Shown here: one piece after another, positions 10,210-21,658 of the stretch
How positions within the stretch are numbered: the stretch's first letter is position 1
Layout: the number at the start of each line of letters is the position of its first letter
Assembly (NCBI GenBank): GCA_038049695.1
Contig: CP142456.1
Span: 18,008,501-18,072,500 of the forward strand
Direction: 5' to 3'
DNA from: Cinnamomum chago
Lineage: Eukaryota > Streptophyta > Magnoliopsida > Laurales > Lauraceae
DNA length: 64,000 bases
The notes under the pieces: generated by a model
Database searches by the model: none
What the model saw: only the letters and a program-made list of their open reading frames with translations
Told to the model about the DNA's origin: nothing
Made by a program: the position numbers and the translations under genes

Positions 10210-12837
10210 AACATGATGGGATAGGGATGAAACTCCATCTACACTATCCATGTGGTAACTCACGTCATCCCGCCCACTTCCATGAATTGGCATTAGCCCA
10301 AAAGGGCGCTATAAATTTCATGTCACTATAGCAGGAGCATGTATAGTTCTGATTTAGCATAATGGGACAATTATATATGTATTCTTCCATTACTAAAGAA
10401 TTTTCAATAAAAATATAAAAACACTCAACACAGATGCTAATCCAATGTACAAGCTCTAGTTGATAAATAACAAGGGTTCGGAACGAGCCAAAAAATTTTC
10501 ATCAAAGGAAATGATATAGAAAGAGGAAAATAGCAAAGATACAAGTGCCAGGTAATTTGACCACATGATTGAACCACTAGGGACCCCTCTAAAATCATCC
10601 AAAGACAAATAAGCATAATCTTTATTTAAGGCAATAACAAACAGATAAAACAATAGCATACCATTCATCGAGAATTTAGAACAATCAACTTTTGAGAAAA
10701 AATCTTTTCTCAAAACATAAGGTAAATTGTTGAACAAATCAAAATAACATAACAATAAAAAAAGAGAATCATACGGTTACATCTATACTAGTTAAATCCA
10801 CAAAAAGGTGAATTTGCTAGGATTGAAAAGAATTAAAATGAACCTATGGTACATCTGGAAGTATAATGAAATTCAGAGAAGAGAAGTTAAAATTTATAGC
10901 ATGGTACACAACCCATTGTTAATAAACATTTTTATTTCAAACTTTTCATTACAGAACTGTCAGTTTGTCATATACGTAACAATGTACAAATAAAATAGAT
11001 CGATTGTCATTTAGATTTCCAACCATGTTAGTGCAACCTTGGATCATCTTTGTTACTTAGGATCGTCTAGGCTGGACTGCCCTGTCCTTCAATCATGTTC
11101 TATCAAATCACTTACAATAACAAATTGACCATCAATCATGTGTTTGATACCACATCTTCAGATGACACATGCTTGCAAGTAGGGACATACACAAGCCAAG
11201 CAGAGCTAGGCTATGACCGTTTGAGCCAAATTGGAGCTAGAGCTTGGCTTGATAATGCGCAACAAGATTATTAACTGAAGGTCTGATGTTTCTATAGCAT
11301 ATTCTTAAATAGATTATATATTCAATATAATCATTGTTTTGAATATCGAAAGGTAGGATGAAACCGATTCAAGCGTTTCAGTCCGAAAATGATTGACATG
11401 TATTAAAAAAAAAAGGAGTAGAGAAATCAATTCGAATGCTTCAGTCACATGCGTATTCCTTACTTATTTCTAAAACCTCCCCAAATCCCAAAAAATTTTA
11501 AGAGGTTTCATAAATCTCTAGATAACCTCCTAAAATAAAACTAAAAAAAACTACTAAAATTAGCAATTCCCTCCAGACAAATCACCTGAATCATAAGATT
11601 TGTTAAGGATGTATCAAATCCTAAGATTCCCACACAAGTCAGGTGACTTTTTTGTGTATTTGAATTTCTCCATTGTTTGGATTAGGATTTTCAAGGGAAA
11701 CCAGTTCTACTTGTGTTGGACGCATGTGTGATCATCCTAAAATCATATCAGTTTTTTTTGTGCATTTGTCTAGGACCTCAGCACCCTATTTGTGTTACGT
11801 TTCAGCCACTTGGCCTGAACAAAGAAAAATTTACAACTAAGCCCCTTAGCATGTCTTCTTTTCCCCAAGTGTTAACACTCAAGCCTATCATAAACAATGG
11901 TACCTCCTATTCAATTTGTCCACATCATGCACCTAAGCTTTCCTGCTTTATTCTTGAATCTACGGACAATGCTAACCTTTTCAAGATGATATTTGAATTC
12001 TTAACCACAAGTGAAAACCTCCTGTTGGCATCACTGCAAATATAATTGAAGACATTATACAGAGAATAGAGAATCCTCTAAAACCAGTGCTCCTTGTTGC
12101 TCAAAGTAAGAATAAAGCCCAACCAAAATTCTCCTTTGTTCAGTCTATTTCTTGATCTCTCCAATTGGTAAAGGGGGTAGAAATGATCTATTCCTTTCCA
12201 CCATTTTGTTAGAATATTGAAATATTCATCAGCTGGCAATTCACCTTGTTGATGGCTAATTCCATATAGAACCAGTCGACCCTCGCAGAATCTTCCCTCT
12301 GAGAATATCTTCTAGCTAGAGTCAGCTACATTTCTTTTGCAGTCCCAAGGAAATAAAGGCCATTACATATTCTCTTCCATAGAATTAAGAAGCCATCACA
12401 TAACTATAAGTTCTCACTTTTCCGATCATTGTGGATGGATATCATCCTCTGCAGGCTCTTCAATTTTATAGTAATATAATCAAGTTTCTTCCAACTTCCA
12501 ATAAATATACATGCTGTTATTAAAAAAAATTGAATAAATAAATATACATGCCGACTGATCTCACAATGGATATTTACATTCCAAGTAACTCTCATTTCCA
12601 GGAGGTCAATGTGACTGCTACCTTGGAATTAAGACTTATTAAATTAATATATGAGGAAATGCTGCTATATACTTAAGCAACTTGAGAGGGAATTCAGTTT
12701 GAAAAGGAAGAATGGAATATATGTAAACATATAAGAGATATAACTATGCCAGTTTATAATTGATGGTCCCAAGCATAGATAAAGGAGGAGGGTTGCGTCA
12801 GCCGTCCGGTAGGTTGACAGCCAACGTAATTGTCACA

Positions 12838-12900
12838 ACTAACACATGAATTCCGAAAAATTGGCATTCAGCTGACCCCAACATAGTAAGGATATAATGT
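12838..12900 (+). pseudogene. Possible short RTE LINE 3' fragment
   Basis: GGCATTCAGCTGACCCCAAC followed by ATAGTA resembles the 3' end of the RTE copy at position 1225-1245 (GTAGCCGACCCCAACATAGTTG), coding for ADPNIV. The match is only about 25 bp, so this is tentative. Confidence 0.3.
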
Positions 12901-13248
12901 ATGATATAAATGTATGCGGGAGAAAAGAAAGAGAAAGAATGGAGGGGATTGAGAGCTCCTAAGGCTTTCATGCCATGTGATGAGAAAATGAAAGAAAATG
13001 AAAATAAGTGAAACAAAAACGATATGCATGAGGAACTGAACAGGTGGTCTCTACCAGTAAGGTAAGCCCTCTTCTACAAGAGATTTCTTACAATTGATGA
13101 TTACAGTTACTTAGGATGTTAATCAGCCAATTAGATCACAAAGGATAACTAAAGGTGATCACAAAAATGTGAAGCAAGATAAGAAAAAAATCAACCAATA
13201 TAATCAACCAATATGATGCTCATCATGGCTAAATTGAAAATATCATTG

Positions 13249-14390
13249 TTTTTTTTTTTTTTTTTTTTTTTTAAATGGTAACTTGTATTGATAGAGAAAA
13301 GGAAATTTACAAAAGAGCTTTACAGTATAAAAGAATTATACTAAGAAGCGGCCGGGCAAAAACCCCAAAAAACAACCACCTCCCAAAAGGAGGGGAAACA
13401 AAAACATGGAGAGGGAAAGAGAATCAAATCAAATCGAGATGACTTCCCTCCAATTGAACATGATTGCATCAGTAGATAAGCCCCAAAAATCTGGAAGATA
13501 GGAGACCCACGAGGCGACACAGAATTTCAATCTAAGGATTAAGTCTTCTTTGGAGGAAGCAATCCCTTCAAAACACCTTCTATTTCTCTCTTTCCAAATC
13601 GTACAGATGCAAGCCAAAAAGGATAGGCGCCACATGATCTTCCCTTTGGAGGTGTTAATCGGGGTAACCCACTAATGGAACAGGTCTTGTAAAGACTGCA
13701 ACATGACCTAGCTATAATTGAACTCGTAAAGGATTGCAGACCAAAGTGCTTTCATCTGCTTGCAATGGAGCAAAAGATGATCAACCGACTCCTCGTCCGC
13801 TAAGCAGAGAGGATAGGCGTTGACAAGGAGAATATGTCTGCGGCGAAGATTATCCATTGTTAAAATTTTATTTCGGAGAGCAAGCCAAGTAAAAGCGATG
13901 ACTCTGGGAGGGGCCTTGATCTTCCATAAAGCTGACTAACTTCGAGAAAACACTGAAGTGGTCGATAAGGCGGAGAAGAAGGAAGATACCGAAAAAGAAC
14001 CATCACGAGAAGGGAACCATATCCTGCTATCTTGCCCTTCTCTAGAGCCATCTATGCCATTAAGAACCTCAAAGAGATTAAAGAGATTAGATTCTTCTGC
14101 CTCGTAAAAATTCCTTCTGAAAATAGGCCACCACAATTGACTGTTAGTGCTTGTGTCGAGATAATCTCTAATCTTAGCATTTTGGTTTCTGGCATATCTG
14201 TAGAGATCAGGGAACTGAAGCGCTAAAGTGGTGTCACCAGCCCAAACATCATGCCAGAAGGAAATTTTCTCTCCATTGCCAACGCGGTAGCGGATGGATT
14301 GGGTAAAAGAAGCGTTAGAACTGTAAATCCCTTTCCAGAAATTTGAGCATCTTCGCGGAGGAGGAGAGATATGATATAAAACCTAGCCTA
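13249..14390 (-). pseudogene. L1-type LINE, 5'-truncated, zf-RVT end
   Basis: This is the 3' end of an L1-like LINE on the minus strand. The zf-RVT-type domain downstream of the reverse transcriptase is recognisable in pieces: DSRIWFPSRDGSFSVSSFF (about 13976-14032), then WRLSFLACICTIWKERNRRC (about 13576-13632) followed by FEG and ASWVSYLPDFWGLSTD. The pieces lie in different frames with intervening stops. The element ends GTTACCATTT followed by a 24-nt A-tract (T-run at 13249-13272 on the plus strand), the expected poly(A) tail. The 5' boundary near 14390 is a guess; no clear target duplication was found. Confidence 0.85.
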
Positions 14391-14834
14391 GTCAAACAAT
14401 TTTACTTTAAAACATTATTTTCCCAATTCCCTCTCCTCAATAGCCTTTCCTAAAGTTGTCTCTACTCTTATATGGTTCTAAATCACTAAAAAAATACAAA
14501 ATTAACTATGACACAAGATTCGAAATTTTTTACCACTTAAAAAAATTCACACTGATACGCTACTATGTATCACCGCAACCGTTAAATATCGCCCGTTGTA
14601 TAGCATTTCAACCACCAGCTGCTACGCCCAACACAATTTTTTTTTATCCATGATGCTCATGTGTATTTGTACTCCATAGTCTGCAGTATGAAGTTCTTCA
14701 TATATGTTACAGAGCTCCTCATGCCATCAAACAGAACTGTTCTCATTTCCCTTGATTCTCTACAACCACACAAGGCATTAATGCCTTGTTTATTTACATG
14801 TGTGGAGGAGTAAAGCGGAGATGGATGACAAATC

Positions 14835-15345
14835 ATGGAAAAAGTAAAGGTAAGGTATATTAAAGTAGGCTACTGCTCTGAAAACAAAGCGGAACTGCTA
14901 CCTTTAAATAATGGTCTTCATGAAGCATCCCATCTCAATCCTAACCACCTAATTGTGGAAGGTGAATCTGCTTGTGTCATTTGGTGGGTTTCTTTTTCAT
15001 CTAATCCCCCATGGTATCTTGCTGATCTGATTGATGAGGTGCTAGAGGTCGTGTCTAGCTCTTTGGATGTTTCCTTCAATCACATAAAGCGCACATCCAA
15101 TGACAAAGCAGACACGCTAGCAAAGGAGGGGGTCCACAGATCTGAACTCTTTATTTCTGTTGAAACTTAATTGTTTTTGCTTTTTTTGGGTGGTCATGGC
15201 TGCTGTTTTAAGGCCATGGCCACGTCTTGGCTGGCTGTTTTTGAATTCAGTATACTTCTATATTGTACAGCTTCTTTGTTTTAATAAAGTCATCATTTTC
15301 ATAAAAAGGTATATTAAAGTTTAAGAAAAAAAAAAAGTAGAGGTG
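14835..15345 (+). pseudogene. LINE RNase H-domain 3' end
   Basis: An open frame at 14835-15170 carries the C-terminal half of a plant LINE RNase H domain: ENKAELLPLNNGLHEA, LIVEGESACVIWW, and the ending FNHIKRTSNDKADTLAKEGV, then a TAA. It is followed by a 3' UTR with AATAAAG near 15282 and an A-rich stretch near 15322-15337 that may be a decayed poly(A) tail. Reverse transcriptase is absent, so this is a 5'-truncated insertion. Its orientation is opposite to the CNGC gene. Confidence 0.85.
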
Positions 15346-15660
15346 TGTTAAAATCCTTATTTGGACAGTATGAGCTAAAGTATAGGTGAAAAGCACTTTT
15401 TGTCATAAAGTCTACTACACAATTTATCACACTTATTAAAACGTGTAGTAGTAAAAGGTTAGTGGTGTCACATCATAAGTTTACTTTCTCCGCTCCAGTT
15501 TTTTCATCCCAGCATGGTGAAGTAAAAAAAAAAATCACGTCACATGCCTACTTTTACGACTACTCGTGCTAAACAAAAAGCTCCTAAAGAATATTCGCAG
15601 TAAAATAAAATAAAATATAACCATAGATATGAAATAACTTTTATTAAAGAACAACCATAC

Positions 15661-15719
15661 CTTACAAACTTCTCTCTCTGTCCACCTATAACTTGTGTTT
15701 TGTAGCCACAATCAAACAT
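15661..15719 (-). CDS. CNGC channel, coding exon 1 (start codon)
   Basis: This small first coding exon encodes 19 codons plus two bases: it begins MFDCGYK, contains GGQREKF and ends V-(AG) at a donor GTATGG (minus from 15660). The split Arg codon AG|G is completed by the first base of exon 2, giving EKFVR-LDSK, which matches the N-terminus of group II CNGCs (an MFD start with ENFVRLDDLDS-like sequence). Exons 1-3 join to 840 nt, 280 codons, in one frame. The bases just upstream (TGTGTTAG|GTTTTACAAA-ATG) could be a 5' UTR intron acceptor. The start is chosen on family similarity. Copia-1 lies 383 bp further upstream. Confidence 0.88.
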
Positions 15720-16102
15720 TTTGTAAAACCTAACACAAAGATGTTGTGTTACAGATCATCATAACATTGCCACCCAAAGAAAAGCTAATGCCAAATTTTC
15801 AATCTAAAACAGTGTCTTCATTCATCTGACAGCATCAACATAGGCTCTGCACCACATAGCCAAAAAAAAAAAAAAAAAAATGTTAGACGCTATCATCCTC
15901 TAAAACCACAAATTGATGTAATGATTGAAAAACTCATTATCAACTGCAATTTTTGGCGCAAAAAAACCTTGCACTGCCATTAGAAAGAGGAAATAAAAGG
16001 TTTACTGCAACAAAGTTATAGTGCATTTAACTGTCTGATTCAGTAATATGAATCCATGATTTTGTAATCAGTAACTGATTGATGGTTTCTGCAGTGGATG
16101 GA
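15720..16102 (-). other. CNGC 5' flank or 5' UTR intron
   Basis: AT-rich sequence between the CNGC start codon and Copia-1. A possible acceptor TTAG lies at 15733-15730. There is an 18-nt A-run near 15863-15880. No TATA-like promoter could be assigned. Confidence 0.45.
16098..16102. repeat. Copia-1 target site duplication (left)
   Basis: ATGGA, identical to 21654-21658. Confidence 0.9.
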
Positions 16103-16393
16103 TGTAGAAGATGACAGGCCCAGCCCATGTGCCAAGCCCACTCATGGGATATACACAAATCTGTACAGGATTAGATTTAGTCCTTAATTTCTCACCTTCT
16201 ATGTATAGGATATAATTGATTCTTTCCATTCTTTTGTTATTCTGATTTGTATCTAATTTGTAATCTTTACTTAATTAGAGCCTTGATTAAGGCATCATAT
16301 CAATATAAATATGATAGTCGATGCTCTGTGTTGGCACGACCTTCTCCCACAATTTCTCTTCTTCTTCCTCTCCTTTCTTCATATATTATTACA
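16103..16393 (+). repeat. Copia-1 5' LTR
   Basis: 291 bp, from TGTAGAAGATGACAGG to ATTATTACA. A TATA-like AATATAAATATG occurs near 16301-16312. It differs from the 3' LTR at five single bases. Confidence 0.96.
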
Positions 16394-16406
16394 TGGTATC
16401 AGAGCC
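16394..16406 (+). promoter_or_regulatory. Copia-1 primer-binding site
   Basis: TGGTATCAGAGCC follows the LTR directly. It is the standard plant copia site complementary to the 3' end of initiator methionine tRNA. Confidence 0.95.
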
Positions 16407-16576
16407 ATAATCTCTTGGAGACGTCATCTACATCATCTTGGCAATACAGATCACGCATCTGTGCCTTTTGGAAGCAAAAACGTGAGTGAAAACTCACTGT
16501 TTCTCATCATGATCATAGTGGCCCACCTGCGATCATCACAATATACACAAGTCTCTCCCCAGCCTTGGTCGCCCAT

Positions 16577-16708
16577 CTATGATGCACGGATACTTCAAAA
16601 TGGGCAACGTATCGTATCCGATACTTCACTTTTTATGTGTAAAATCCGTGTCCCTGCCGTGTCTATAGTGTGTTCTTGTCATATCCATGCCGTATATGTG
16701 CATCATAG
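16577..16708. mobile_element. hAT-like MITE nested in Copia-1 leader
   Basis: 132 bp with terminal inverted repeats CTATGATGCAC ... GTGCATCATAG and an 8-bp flanking duplication TCGCCCAT (16569-16576) / TCGCTCAT (16709-16716), one mismatch. The 8-bp size points to the hAT superfamily. It has no coding capacity. It shares its core (CAACGTAT, ATCCGATACTTCACTTTTTATG) with the copies at 10070 and 50516. It must have inserted after Copia-1 or been present in its source copy. Confidence 0.9.
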
Positions 16709-17165
16709 TCGCTCATCTCTTCTTGTCTTTTTGAAGATTTTTTCAAAATTTTTCAGAGATCAGAGGTAGGCCTTTTGATCCATCTTGTGATTATTCAACT
16801 TTCTGAAATTGTTTTCATCACAGCCGCACAAAATCCTAGATTCTGAATGGATTTTGGTGCGACCTTCGCTGCTGGAAAGGGATTTTGATCCTGGTTTCTA
16901 GCCTCTCATCTGATTATCAATCAGATCTCCCTGTGGGCCCCACGAAGGGATCAAGCCATCAAAATCCAGTTCGTCTGGACTGTTTCTAGGCTGATTTTTT
17001 TGCACTTGTGTGTGCTGTGTGCGTTTGGACACCTCATCCCCTACTATTGAAGTGCTGTCTTGGATTTGGGGGTTGTTTGAACTCCTCATCAACTATTTTT
17101 GGCCTGCTGCTGGTTGTTTTTCTTCTTCAAATTGCTGCTGATCTTTCTTATCTTCTATTTCTGCA

Positions 17166-20100
17166 ATGGAAAAGTATAATGTTATCCCAATTAAATTTAA
17201 CGGATAGAATTATATGTCCTGGTCTTTCCATTTAAAGAACTTCGTTGAAGGACAAGGGCTTTTTGGTTATCTTGATGGGTCGATCACTCAGCCACAGCCT
17301 ACCAGTACCACTGATTCCAAAAACTTAGCCACCCGATCCAAAGAAAATGCTAGAGTGATCACGTGGATCCTTAACTCCATTGATCCATCTCTTGCTGTGG
17401 CTCTTCAAGCCTACACTACCGCAGCTGACATGTGGGCTCATCTCAGGAAAGTCTATCATCAAACCAATAAGGCCCGGAAGTTTCACTTGGATAGTGAAAT
17501 TGCAAAGTATAATCAAGGGGATAAATCTGTGCAGGATTACTTTAATGGTTTCCTCACCTTATGGACTGAAAGGGATTCCATGTTGATCCAAACAGTCACT
17601 TCCGGATTTCTATCTAAGGCTCTCCAGTTGCAAAAAGAAACTCATATTAGCCAGTTTCTTATGAATCTACGACCCGAATTTGAATCTGTCAGGTCAACTC
17701 TCATGAATAGAGAAAATTCTGCTAATCTTGATACCTGCTTTCAAGAGGTCCTTCGCGAGGAACTTCATCTCACCTCCCAGCGTACTATTCTGGAAGAACC
17801 AAAAGCCTTCCTTGCACCACTTCCCGCCGACTCGGCTCTTTTGGCAACCCCAACTCCGAAGCAGACTCAATGTTATGAATGCAAAGGCTTCGGACATATT
17901 GCCAAAAATTGCCACAAGAAATTGGTTTGTAGGTATTGCAAACGGACCGGTCATCTTATTGAGGACTGTCGCAGCCTACAGCAATGGAATGAGACACAGC
18001 CTAAGAAGCCTCCCTCCAATCTGCCACGACAGAATATGCCTTTCGCGTTCCAGGCTCAAGCACCATCATCTGATGCAGGAAGCACTTCATCTGGGGCTGT
18101 ATCCATGACTCCTGCTCAGATTCAAGAACTGATCCAGAGCACGGTTACCTCTGCATATGCGTCTATGGGCTTCTCTAGCGGTCGGTATCAAACTCATTCT
18201 CATATAGCATCTCCAGCTTTTCATTCCCCTGCCTCTCTTTCCTCTCCTATTACCTCTTCTACATGGTTTTTAGATTCAGGAGCCTCAAACCACATGACAT
18301 CTGTAGAACATAGTTTTACAAAGTCCCACCCGTACCTTGGAAAAGAGAAAATAACCACTGCTAATGGTGATCAACTACTCATTTCAGGAGTTGGTACCAT
18401 TACTTTATCTAGTGTGTTTGGCCAGTCCATCACCCTTCTCAATGTTTACTTTGTTCCTAAATTATCTGCCAATCTTCTTTCTGTAGGACAACTTACTGAT
18501 GATGGCTATCTTGTTCACTTTTCCTCCTCTGGTTGTGTTATACAGCGGTGACAAACTGGGAAGGTGATCACGACGGGGAGTAAACACGGGAGCCTGTTCT
18601 TGCTGGACATTGGACATCATTCCTTCTTTGCTTCTTCTTCTTCTAATGTCAATAAATTGTGGACTGTTTGGCATAGACGTCTTGGTCATGTGAACAATGC
18701 ACATTTACTTTCCTTGTTTAAATTTGGTTGTCCGGATTCTACTATGGATAATAAAATGTTGTCTTCCTCATCTCAATCTAAGTGTGAAACTTGTTGCTTA
18801 AGTAAAAGTCATGTTTTGCCTTTTCCTGTTCATAATGCTCGTGCTTTGGCATCATTTGACATTATTCATTCAGATGTTTGGGGAATTGCTCCTACCTTGA
18901 GTAGGACGGGATTTAAATACTATGTGACCTTTATTGATGATCATTCTCATTATACTTGGATTTACTTTATGCGCGTGAAATCTGAGGTCTTCTCCATTTT
19001 TCAAAAATTTTATAACATGGTCCAAACCCAATTTCAGAAAGCAATCAAAATTCTTAGATCAGATTCCGGTGGAAAATACATGTCTCATGAATTCTCTGCC
19101 TTCCTTTTTGATAAAGGAATTCTTCACAAAAAATCTTGCCCGTATACTCAGCAAAATGGGATTGCGGAAAGAAAGATCAGACATATTCTTGAAACTGTTC
19201 GTACTTTGTTGATTGCATCCTTAGTCCCTCCCAAATTTTGGTGTGATGCTGCACAGACTGCTGTGTATCCTATCAACCATCTTCCTAGCACTGTTCTAGG
19301 CAAGACTACTCCTTACGGAGTTCTCTTTGGTCAAACCCCTTCATACTCTCACTTACGTGTTTTTTGTTGCCTGTGTTTTGTTCATCTTCCTCCTACTAAG
19401 CGCACAAAGTTATCTCCACAGGCTGCTAAATGTCTCTTTTTGGGTTACAGTAATGAAGACAAAGGGTTTTTGTGTTATGATCAATTGGACAAACGCATGC
19501 GCATCTCTCGTAATGTTATTTTCTTGGAACATATTCCCTTCTTTTCTTTACATTTGGAGAGTCATCCTATTGTTGTATCTTATCTGCCACAATTCTCGGA
19601 GTCTGCTTCTCCAGCACCTCTTCCCAAAGTCTATGTCCGGCTAAACAAGGTCCCTCATCTGGCGACTCCCTCTCCTGATCCTCTCCTAGAGCCGCCTACT
19701 GAATCTTCAGATAATGTAACTTCTTCTGATAGCACCATTTCTCTGCGACGCTCTAATCGTCCTTCTGTTGCCCCTAACCGTTATAGATTTCTTGCTCTTC
19801 TTACTTCCTTAGATAGTACTCATATACCCACCTCATATTCACAGGCCTCAAAGGTTGCTTACTGGCAGGATGCTATGACTGAGGAATTAGTTGCTCTTGA
19901 AGCAAACCAAACATGGGAATTGGTACCGGCCCTGGATGGAGCATCTGTGATTGGCAGCAAATGAATATACTCCGTCAAAGTCCACTCTGATGGGAAACTT
20001 GATCGCTACAAAACCAGATTGGTTGCATAAGGATATAAACAGGAATATGGCATTGATTATGAGGAAACATTTGCACCAGTGGCGAAAATGACTACCATTC

Positions 20101-21374
20101 GTACTCTTCTTTGTGTCGCGGCAGCCCGTAATTGACCTCTATAACAAATGGATGTCAAAAATGCTTTTCTACATGGGGATTTGCGCGAGACTGTTTATTT
20201 AAAACCTCCACCAGGATATGCTTGTCCTCCAAAGAATGTGTGCAAATTGAGGAAAGCTCTTTATGGGCTTAAACAAGCTCCCCGGGCTTGGTTTGATAAG
20301 TTCCGGGCAGCAATCCTTCAAGCCGGATTTCGTCAGAGTCACTCTGATAGTTCCATCTTCCTAAGATGGACATCAAAGGGCTACACATTCCTCTTGGTCT
20401 ATGTTGATGATATGATTATCAGTGGAAATGATACTGCCAGCATTACAGATCTCAAACACCACCTTACTCACCACTTCAAAATGAAGGATCTTGGTCCTCT
20501 TACCTACTTTCTGGGGCTTGAGTTTGTATGTTACAAATCCGGCATTAAGGTCCTTCAGCGCAAATATGCGTAAGATTTGATCACGTCAGCCAGGCTTGAT
20601 GATGCTCACACTTTCGATACGCCTCTGGAATTTAACAGCCAAATCAGTTCCAATGATGGCACTCCCCTGGATGATCCATCTGTTTTCCGGCGGATAGTTG
20701 GTAGTTTGCTCTACTTAACTATAACTCGGCCGGATATTTCTCATGCAGTTCACACGGTAAGTCAGTTTGTTAGCAATCCCCACAAACCGCACCTTGTTGC
20801 TGCGTTACGCATCCTCCGCTATGTTAAAAGAACTCTTCATCATGGTCTCTTTTTCCCTTCTGATACTTCTCTGCGATTATCAGCTTATGCGAATGCTGAT
20901 TGGGCTGGCTGTCCGGACTCTCGGAGGTCTACCACTGGCTGGTGTATGTTTCTTGGAAAATCTCTGATATCATGGAAGCGCAAGAAGCAAACCACTGTCT
21001 CAAAGTCTTCTGCTGAGGCAGAATATCGGGCGATGTCCTCCACCGGTACTAAAATTATCCGGCTCCACCGCCTTCTGTGTGAATTGGGTGTCCTTGTTGG
21101 TAGTTCCACACCTCTCCATGGGGACAATACCAGTGCTACCAGAATTGCCAACAACCTAGTCTTCCATGAAAAAACAAAGCACGTCGAGATTGACTGTCAC
21201 TTCATCCGTCGACATGTTGTTACTGAGAAGATAACTCTGCCTCATGTATCTTCTTTTAACCAGTCGGCAGATATCTTCACCAAAGCACTTCCCAAACAGC
21301 GTCATCATGATCTAACTTGCAAATTGATGTTTTCAAACTTACCACATCAATTTGAAGGGGAGTGTAGAAGATAA
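17166..21374 (+). pseudogene. Copia-1 gag-pol with seven nonsense codons
   Basis: A single register from ATG 17166 to TAA 21372-21374 without frameshifts. Domains in order: gag with two zinc knuckles (CYECKGFGHIAKNC, CRYCKRTGHLIEDC, about 17871-17970); protease TWFLDSGASNHM (about 18260); GAG-pre-integrase VWHRRLGHV; integrase with HSDVWG, FIDDHSHYTW, RSDSGGKY and NGIAERK; reverse transcriptase MDVKNAFLHGDL, LYGLKQAPRAW and YVDDMII; RNase H ADWAGCPDSRRSTTG, HGDNTSA and KHVEIDCHFIR. In-frame stops are at 17205, 18549, 19962, 20028, 20133, 20142 and 20571. At least two sit where the family has Trp (TGG to TGA). The protein ends inside the first bases of the 3' LTR, as is common for copia elements. 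Confidence 0.95.
21354..21362 (+). promoter_or_regulatory. Copia-1 polypurine tract
   Basis: GAAGGGGAG immediately precedes the 3' LTR. It is the expected primer for plus-strand DNA synthesis. Confidence 0.9.
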
Positions 21375-21653
21375 CAGGCCCAGCCCATGTGCCAAGCCCA
21401 CTCATGGGATATACACAAATCTGTACAGGATTATATTTAGTCCTTAATTTCTCTCCTTCTATGTATAGGATATAATTGATTATTTCCATTCTTTTGTTAT
21501 TCTGATTTGTATCTAATTTGTAATCTTTACTTAATTAGAGCCTTGATTAAGGCATCATATCAATATAAATATGATAGTTGATGCTCTGTGTTGGCACGAC
21601 CTTCTCCCACAATTTCTCTTCTTCTTCCTCTCCTTTCTTCATATATTATTACA
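21363..21653 (+). repeat. Copia-1 3' LTR
   Basis: 291 bp, 286 identical to the 5' LTR. It is followed by the target duplication ATGGA at 21654-21658. Confidence 0.96.
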
Positions 21654-21658
21654 ATGGA

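Larger units (their letters stand above)
9080..15660 (-). other. CNGC intron 1, ~6.6 kb, TE-filled
   Basis: It begins with donor GTATGG (minus, from 15660) and ends at acceptor ATCAG (9080). It contains an imperfect direct repeat, a diverged hAT-like MITE, a short possible RTE fragment and two L1-type LINE 3' ends. Stretches 10210-12830 and 14391-14834 hold no recognisable gene. A compact inverted repeat (CTACTACAC ... GTGTAGTAG) lies at about 15411-15452. Confidence 0.8.
16103..21653 (+). mobile_element. Copia-1, full-length LTR retrotransposon
   Basis: The element is 5,551 bp with two 291-bp LTRs (TG...CA ends), a primer-binding site, gag-pol in copia order (protease, integrase, reverse transcriptase, RNase H), a polypurine tract and a perfect 5-bp target duplication ATGGA. 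The LTRs differ at 5 of 291 positions with no indels, so the insertion is fairly recent. A 132-bp MITE is inserted in its leader. It sits just upstream of the CNGC start codon in the opposite orientation. The polyprotein has seven nonsense codons, so it is not autonomous. Confidence 0.97.

Noticed and set aside
11713-12395. 110-codon plus-strand frame, and minus-strand sequence reminiscent of copia gag (GELPADEYFNILTKWW)
   Set aside because: The minus-strand resemblance is limited to one short phrase with stops around it; the plus-strand frame has no motif. Not enough to annotate.
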